From Lachnospiraceae bacterium (GTDB taxonomy: Bacteria; Bacillota; Clostridia; Lachnospirales; Lachnospiraceae), in NCBI GenBank assembly GCA_030531435.1, contig JAUNNN010000021.1, positions 1-37,556 of the forward strand: a stretch of DNA of 37,556 nucleotides. The letters are read 5' to 3'. Position 1 is the first letter of the stretch. Each line of letters begins with the position of its first letter. The notes under the pieces are model-generated. The model saw only the letters and a program-made list of their open reading frames with translations, was not told where the DNA came from and made no database searches. A program made the position numbers and the translations under genes. Below, in pieces: positions 33,532-37,556 of this stretch.

Positions 33532-34714
33532 GAATATCCTCCCCTCTGTATCTTGCAATTGATGCACAGTCTTTATCACCACGACCAGATACAGTAATTA
33601 CGATTATTTTATCCTTATCCATTGTTGGTGCAATCTTCATAGCATGAGCTACTGCATGTGCACTTTCAATAGCTGGAATAATTCCTTCTGTTTTGCTCAA
33701 AAATTCAAAAGCTTCTACGGCTTCATCATCTGTTACAGGAACATATTCAGCACGTCCTGTATCATGAAGCCATGCGTGCTCTGGTCCAATTCCAGGATAA
33801 TCAAGTCCAGCTGAAATAGAATAAACAGGAGCAATCTGACCATATTTATCCTGACAGAAATATGATTTCATTCCATGGAAAATACCAATTCTTCCAGTAG
33901 CAATAGTTGCAGCTGTTTCAAATGTATCTACGCCACGACCTGCTGCCTCACAACCAATTAAACGAACTTCTTTATCTTCAATAAAGTTATAGAAAGTTCC
34001 CATTGCATTTGATCCACCACCAACGCATGCCATAACGACATCAGGAAGTCTTCCTTCCTTTTCAAGCATCTGTTCTTTTATTTCTTTAGAAATAACTGAC
34101 TGGAAATCTCTAACAATAGTAGGGAATGGATGAGGTCCCATAACTGAACCAAGGCAGTAGTGAGTATCATCAATACGATTTGTCCACTCTCTCATTGCTT
34201 CTGATACAGCATCCTTAAGTGTAGCGGTTCCAGTTTTTACGGGGATTACTTCAGCACCAAGAAGCTTCATTCTATACACGTTAAGTGCCTGACGCTTTGT
34301 ATCCTCTTCTCCCATAAATACAACACACTCCATATCAAGAAGTGCTGCTGCTGTAGCTGTAGCAACACCATGCTGGCCAGCTCCGGTTTCCGCAATAAGT
34401 CTTGTTTTACCCATTTTCTTTGCAAGTAAAGCCTGACCTAAAACATTATTAATTTTATGAGAACCTGTATGATTTAAGTCTTCTCTTTTAAGATAAATCT
34501 TTGCACCACCAAGCTCTCTTGTAAGCTTCTTGGCATAATACAATCTGCTTGGTCTTCCTGCATATTCATCAAATAATTCTTTTAATTCTTTATTGAATTC
34601 AGGGTCATTTTTATATTTATTATATGCCTCTTCTAATTCAATAACTGCATTCATAAGTGTTTCAGGCATGTACTGTCCACCATGTACGCCAAAACGACCT
34701 CTACTGTTACTCAT
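33524..34714 (-). CDS. trpB: Tryptophan synthase beta chain
   Basis: TrpB joins indole and serine to tryptophan, using pyridoxal phosphate. The 396-residue chain begins [16 protein letters not shown], and the PLP lysine is Lys87 in [21 protein letters not shown], with the catalytic Glu, and the phosphate loop [10 protein letters not shown] are present. This is the ordinary TrpB1 type that needs TrpA. GGAGG lies seven bases before ATG 34714. The 23-base gap to trpC holds no trpF, which in most Firmicutes lies here. Confidence 0.97.
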   Translation of the reverse strand: MSNSRGRFGVHGGQYMPETLMNAVIELEEAYNKYKNDPEFNKELKELFDEYAGRPSRLYYAKKLTRELGGAKIYLKREDLNHTGSHKINNVLGQALLAKKMGKTRLIAETGAGQHGVATATAAALLDMECVVFMGEEDTKRQALNVYRMKLLGAEVIPVKTGTATLKDAVSEAMREWTNRIDDTHYCLGSVMGPHPFPTIVRDFQSVISKEIKEQMLEKEGRLPDVVMACVGGGSNAMGTFYNFIEDKEVRLIGCEAAGRGVDTFETAATIATGRIGIFHGMKSYFCQDKYGQIAPVYSISAGLDYPGIGPEHAWLHDTGRAEYVPVTDDEAVEAFEFLSKTEGIIPAIESAHAVAHAMKIAPTMDKDKIIVITVSGRGDKDCASIARYRGEDIHE

Positions 34715-34737
34715 ATTGCCTCCATGAATTATATAAA

Positions 34738-35529
34738 TTAAATTCCTTTAAGTTCATTTAGCATCTGCTTTTTATTTTCTGAACGCATAAGTGTTTCACC
34801 TATTAATACAGCGTTAACACCAAGCTTTTCCAAAGCAGCAATATCATCTCGTGTTTTGATTCCTGATTCTGCAACAAATAATACATCACTTGGAACCATC
34901 TCACGAAGTCTTCCTGAATTATTAATATCAACTGAAAAATCTTTAAGATTTCTGTTATTTACACCAATAATTCTGGCTCCAGCCTCCATAGCTGAATTAA
35001 TTTCACTTTCATCGTGAGCTTCAACAATCTGTGATAATCCAAGAGAATCGGCAACTGCGATGTACTCCTTAAGCTCACTTGTATCAAGTAATGAACAAAT
35101 AAGTAATACACACTCTGCGCCTAAAGTTTTAGCCTGATAAATCATATAAGGATCAATTGTAAAATCCTTTCTAAGACAAGGAATACTTACATTTTCAGTG
35201 ATTTCCTTAAGATATTTATCACTTCCAAGAAACCATTTTGGCTCTGTTAAAACTGAAATGCATGATGCACCTGCATCTTCGTATGATTTAGCTATTTCCA
35301 CATATGGGAAGTTCTCAGCTATTAATCCTTTTGATGGTGATGCTTTTTTACATTCACAAATAAAAGACATTTCTTTAGCTTTAAGAGCAGCTTCAAATCT
35401 GAACTTATCAGATGTCTGCTTTTTAGTGATTTCTTCTGCCTGACTTCTGATTTCAGTAACAGGTAATGCCTTCATTTCAGAAGCGATTCTCTCTTTTGTG
35501 TATTCAGCTATTTCGTTTAATATAGTCAT
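34738..35529 (-). CDS. trpC: Indole-3-glycerol phosphate synthase
   Basis: TrpC closes the indole ring from CdRP. The 263-residue TIM barrel shows [15 protein letters not shown] with the catalytic Lys near 58, [23 protein letters not shown] with the second Lys, [24 protein letters not shown] and [10 protein letters not shown]. It is a single-domain protein with no TrpF part fused to it. The start codon overlaps the trpD stop by one base (TAATG), so translation is coupled. Confidence 0.95.
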   Translation of the reverse strand: MTILNEIAEYTKERIASEMKALPVTEIRSQAEEITKKQTSDKFRFEAALKAKEMSFICECKKASPSKGLIAENFPYVEIAKSYEDAGASCISVLTEPKWFLGSDKYLKEITENVSIPCLRKDFTIDPYMIYQAKTLGAECVLLICSLLDTSELKEYIAVADSLGLSQIVEAHDESEINSAMEAGARIIGVNNRNLKDFSVDINNSGRLREMVPSDVLFVAESGIKTRDDIAALEKLGVNAVLIGETLMRSENKKQMLNELKGI

Positions 35530-36545
35530 TATTTATTTGATTCCTCAATTAACTTTTCAAGAGTTTCCATAGCTTTGCCTGAATCAATGATTTCTGCTGC
35601 AAGCTTAATACCATCTGATATTGTATCAGCTTTCTTAGCAATATAAAATGCTACACCAGCATTCATTAAAACTGCATCTCTCTTTGGACCCTTTTCGCCT
35701 CTTAAGATACCTCTTAAAATTTCTGCATTTTCTTCAGGTGTACCACCAACTATATCTTCCTTTGTTGCCATTTCAAGGCCAAAGTTTTCTGGTGAGATTT
35801 CATACATTTTATAAAGTCCGTCTACAAATTCACATACCTTTGTAGGAGCACTAATTGAAATTTCATCAAGCTTGTCTGTACCATATACGACAAAACCTCT
35901 CTTAACACCAAGACTAACAAGTACTTTTGCAAGTGGCTCAAGAAGAGCTTCATCATATACACCAAGAAGCTGCATTGATGGCTTACCAGGATTTGTAAGT
36001 GGTCCTAAAATATTAAATACTGTTCTGAAACCAAGTTCTTTACGGATGGCACCAACATACTTCATTGATGTATGATACTTCTGAGCAAAGAAGAAACAGA
36101 AACCTACTTTATCAAGAAGCTCTGTACATTTTTCTGGCTCAAGCTGGATATTAACTCCAAGTGCTTCAAGACAGTCTGCTGTACCACAAAGTGAAGAAGC
36201 TGCTCTGTTACCATGCTTTGCAACCTTAACACCACCTGCTGCTACAACAATAGCTGATGTTGTTGAAATATTAAAGCTGTGAGCACCATCACCGCCTGTG
36301 CCAACGATTTCCATTACATCCATACCGTGATTACACTCAAGAGCCTGCTCTCTCATTGCTGCTGCACAACCAGCGATTTCCTCTGTTGTTTCAGCTTTTG
36401 TGCTCTTTGTAGAAAGTGCTGCAAGGAATGCTGCATTCTGTGTCTGTGTTGTCTCACCTGTCATAATTTCTTTCATGACTGTGTAAGACTCTTCGTATGT
36501 AAGATCACCTTTATTAACTACTTTTTCAATTGCTTCTTTAATCAT
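35529..36545 (-). CDS. trpD: Anthranilate phosphoribosyltransferase
   Basis: TrpD joins anthranilate and PRPP. The 338 residues have the PRPP site [14 protein letters not shown] (near 83-96), [21 protein letters not shown], and [22 protein letters not shown] 36545 has GGAG about nine bases upstream, and the gap from trpG is 17 bases. The PRPP used here could come from prs in this window. No fusion to TrpG is seen; trpG is separate. Confidence 0.96.
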   Translation of the reverse strand: MIKEAIEKVVNKGDLTYEESYTVMKEIMTGETTQTQNAAFLAALSTKSTKAETTEEIAGCAAAMREQALECNHGMDVMEIVGTGGDGAHSFNISTTSAIVVAAGGVKVAKHGNRAASSLCGTADCLEALGVNIQLEPEKCTELLDKVGFCFFFAQKYHTSMKYVGAIRKELGFRTVFNILGPLTNPGKPSMQLLGVYDEALLEPLAKVLVSLGVKRGFVVYGTDKLDEISISAPTKVCEFVDGLYKMYEISPENFGLEMATKEDIVGGTPEENAEILRGILRGEKGPKRDAVLMNAGVAFYIAKKADTISDGIKLAAEIIDSGKAMETLEKLIEESNK

Positions 36546-36562
36546 TTTACCTATCTCCTTTT

Positions 36563-37138
36563 TTATTTATTACACACATCTATAAAGTTCTTTATCATTA
36601 CCTTTCCTTCAGGGGTCATAATTGACTCTGGATGGAACTGAAGTCCATATATTGGATATTCCTTATGCTCAATTGCCATTATTTCTCCATCTACTGTTTC
36701 AGATGTGATTTTTAAACAATCAGGCATTGTATTTTTTATTGCTGCCAGTGAATGATATCTTGCGACTTTGACTTTTTCATCAAGTCCTTTAAACATTACT
36801 GAATCTGTATCAACTGTAACCTCTGACTGTTTTCCATGCATTAATTCAGATGCATAAGATACTGTTGCTCCATACGCAACGCTTATTGCCTGATGTCCAA
36901 GACAAACACCAAGAATTGGGATTTTACCGCCAATCTCTTTCGCAACATCTACACAAATTCCTGCATCCTCTGGCTTACCAGGGCCTGGTGATAAAACTAT
37001 TCCTGCAGGGTTCATTTCTAATATTTCTTCCACTGTTAAGGCGTCGTTACGAACTACCTTAATGTCTGGTTCAATGCTTCCTATAAGCTGGAAAAGATTA
37101 TAGGAAAAGCTATCGTAGTTATCTATTAATAATATCAT
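36563..37138 (-). CDS. trpG: Anthranilate synthase, glutamine amidotransferase subunit
   Basis: This class I glutaminase supplies ammonia to TrpE. The 191 residues have [13 protein letters not shown] at the N-terminus, [21 protein letters not shown] with the nucleophile Cys79, and LQFHPES with His169 and Glu171, completing the triad. GGGAGG lies seven bases before ATG 37138. It lies ten bases after trpE. In some bacteria this subunit is shared with folate synthesis (PabA); the trp context makes TrpG the better name. Confidence 0.95.
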   Translation of the reverse strand: MILLIDNYDSFSYNLFQLIGSIEPDIKVVRNDALTVEEILEMNPAGIVLSPGPGKPEDAGICVDVAKEIGGKIPILGVCLGHQAISVAYGATVSYASELMHGKQSEVTVDTDSVMFKGLDEKVKVARYHSLAAIKNTMPDCLKITSETVDGEIMAIEHKEYPIYGLQFHPESIMTPEGKVMIKNFIDVCNK

Positions 37139-37148
37139 ATTTGCCTCC

Positions 37149-37556
37149 CTATATTTCCATTGATTCTTTAAGTGCTCTTACTACAGCGGCTGCTTTATTT
37201 ATACATTCTCTATGTTCTGTAGCAGGTACTGAGTCAGCTACGATTCCAGCACCACTTCTTATAAACACTTTTCCATTTTTCTTATATGCAAGTCTTATTG
37301 CAATACATGTATCAAGGTTTCCTGTAAAATCAATGTATCCAATTGCTCCGCCATAAATACCTCTTTTATTATTTTCAAGGTCATTTATTAACTGGCATGC
37401 CATGATTTTTGGAGCACCTGATAATGTACCTGCTGGTAAAATAGCATCGATTGCATCAAGTGCATCGTATTTCTCATCTATTTCACCTTTAACTGTAGAA
37501 CCAATGTGCATTACATGAGAGAACTTTAATACTTCATGGTATTTTTCAACTTCAAC
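37149..37556 (-). CDS. trpE: Anthranilate synthase component I, C-terminal end (5' end outside window)
   Basis: The frame is open from the right edge (37556) to the stop at 37149, giving the last 135 residues of a protein usually near 490. They hold the chorismate-binding core: HVMHIGSTVKGEID, LPAGTLSGAPKIMAC, RGIYGGAIGYIDF, DTCIAIRLAY, and IRSGAGIVADSVPATEHREC, with residues that bind magnesium and chorismate. The start, promoter and any attenuator or T-box leader lie outside the window. It is the first gene seen of the trp operon and is followed by trpG after ten bases. Confidence 0.95.
   Translation of the reverse strand, partial: VEVEKYHEVLKFSHVMHIGSTVKGEIDEKYDALDAIDAILPAGTLSGAPKIMACQLINDLENNKRGIYGGAIGYIDFTGNLDTCIAIRLAYKKNGKVFIRSGAGIVADSVPATEHRECINKAAAVVRALKESMEI

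Noticed and set aside
33532-33582. Seventeen extra N-terminal codons for trpA
   Set aside because: The stretch lies within trpB coding sequence, and GGGAGG is correctly spaced only for ATG 33531.
36279-36641. Cysteine-rich plus-strand frame of 120 codons opposite trpD/trpG
   Set aside because: The many cysteines come from GCA/ACA-rich codons of trpD read backwards; no promoter or binding site and it covers a start region of a real gene.

Overview
The window is AT-rich DNA that reads as an ordinary chromosomal segment of an anaerobic Firmicute, most likely a Lachnospiraceae member (Butyrivibrio, Pseudobutyrivibrio or Roseburia type). The reasons are the paired glgC/glgD ADP-glucose pyrophosphorylase genes with their typical N-termini, a long-form Prs, a DnaD/DnaC-type primosome pair, a short-form S-adenosylhomocysteinase and an EGDCBA-type trp operon. 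The genus call is an inference from protein resemblance. Every convincing gene but one lies on the minus strand, so the window is read from right to left.

From high to low coordinates the layout is as follows. (1) The trp operon, trpE (cut by the window edge), trpG, trpD, trpC, trpB, trpA, closed by a strong terminator at 32718-32747; trpF is absent from its usual place between trpC and trpB. (2) A MoxR/Bat-type operon (27724-32635): MoxR ATPase, DUF58 protein, a small membrane protein, a fused two-VWA BatA/BatB-like protein and a TPR-like membrane protein. (3) pgi with its own promoter. (4) One plus-strand gene, a divergent-PAP2 (YuiD-like) membrane protein, convergent with pgi across a shared bidirectional terminator. 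(5) A tightly packed exopolysaccharide operon (12795-25391): gmd and fcl make GDP-L-fucose; then three membrane-protein frames, two of which look like one gene cut by an in-frame TGA; a GT2, a WbaP/CpsE-like initiating phosphotransferase, two more GT2s, a GT4, a Wzx-like flippase, and murC as the last gene. (6) A replication operon dnaD-dnaC-prs-ahcY (8013-12470) whose upstream region carries a cluster of DnaA-box-like 9-mers. (7) glgC-glgD, glycogen synthesis, with a structured leader. (8) pth-mfd. (9) fba, cut by the left edge.

Functionally the window joins central carbon handling (fba, pgi, glgCD), envelope polysaccharide export linked to peptidoglycan precursor synthesis (EPS genes plus murC), a chaperone-like MoxR/VWA system, tryptophan synthesis and replication initiation. 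I found no prophage, insertion sequence, CRISPR array, rRNA or tRNA, and nothing that I can call a new defence or mobile system. The most interesting signals are the DnaA-box cluster beside an A/T palindrome upstream of dnaD, the TGA-split EPS membrane gene, a perfect EF-hand loop built into the first VWA domain of the BatA/B fusion, the missing trpF together with a Glu at the usual catalytic Asp60 position of TrpA, and structured or palindromic sequence around glgC and between pth and glgD.
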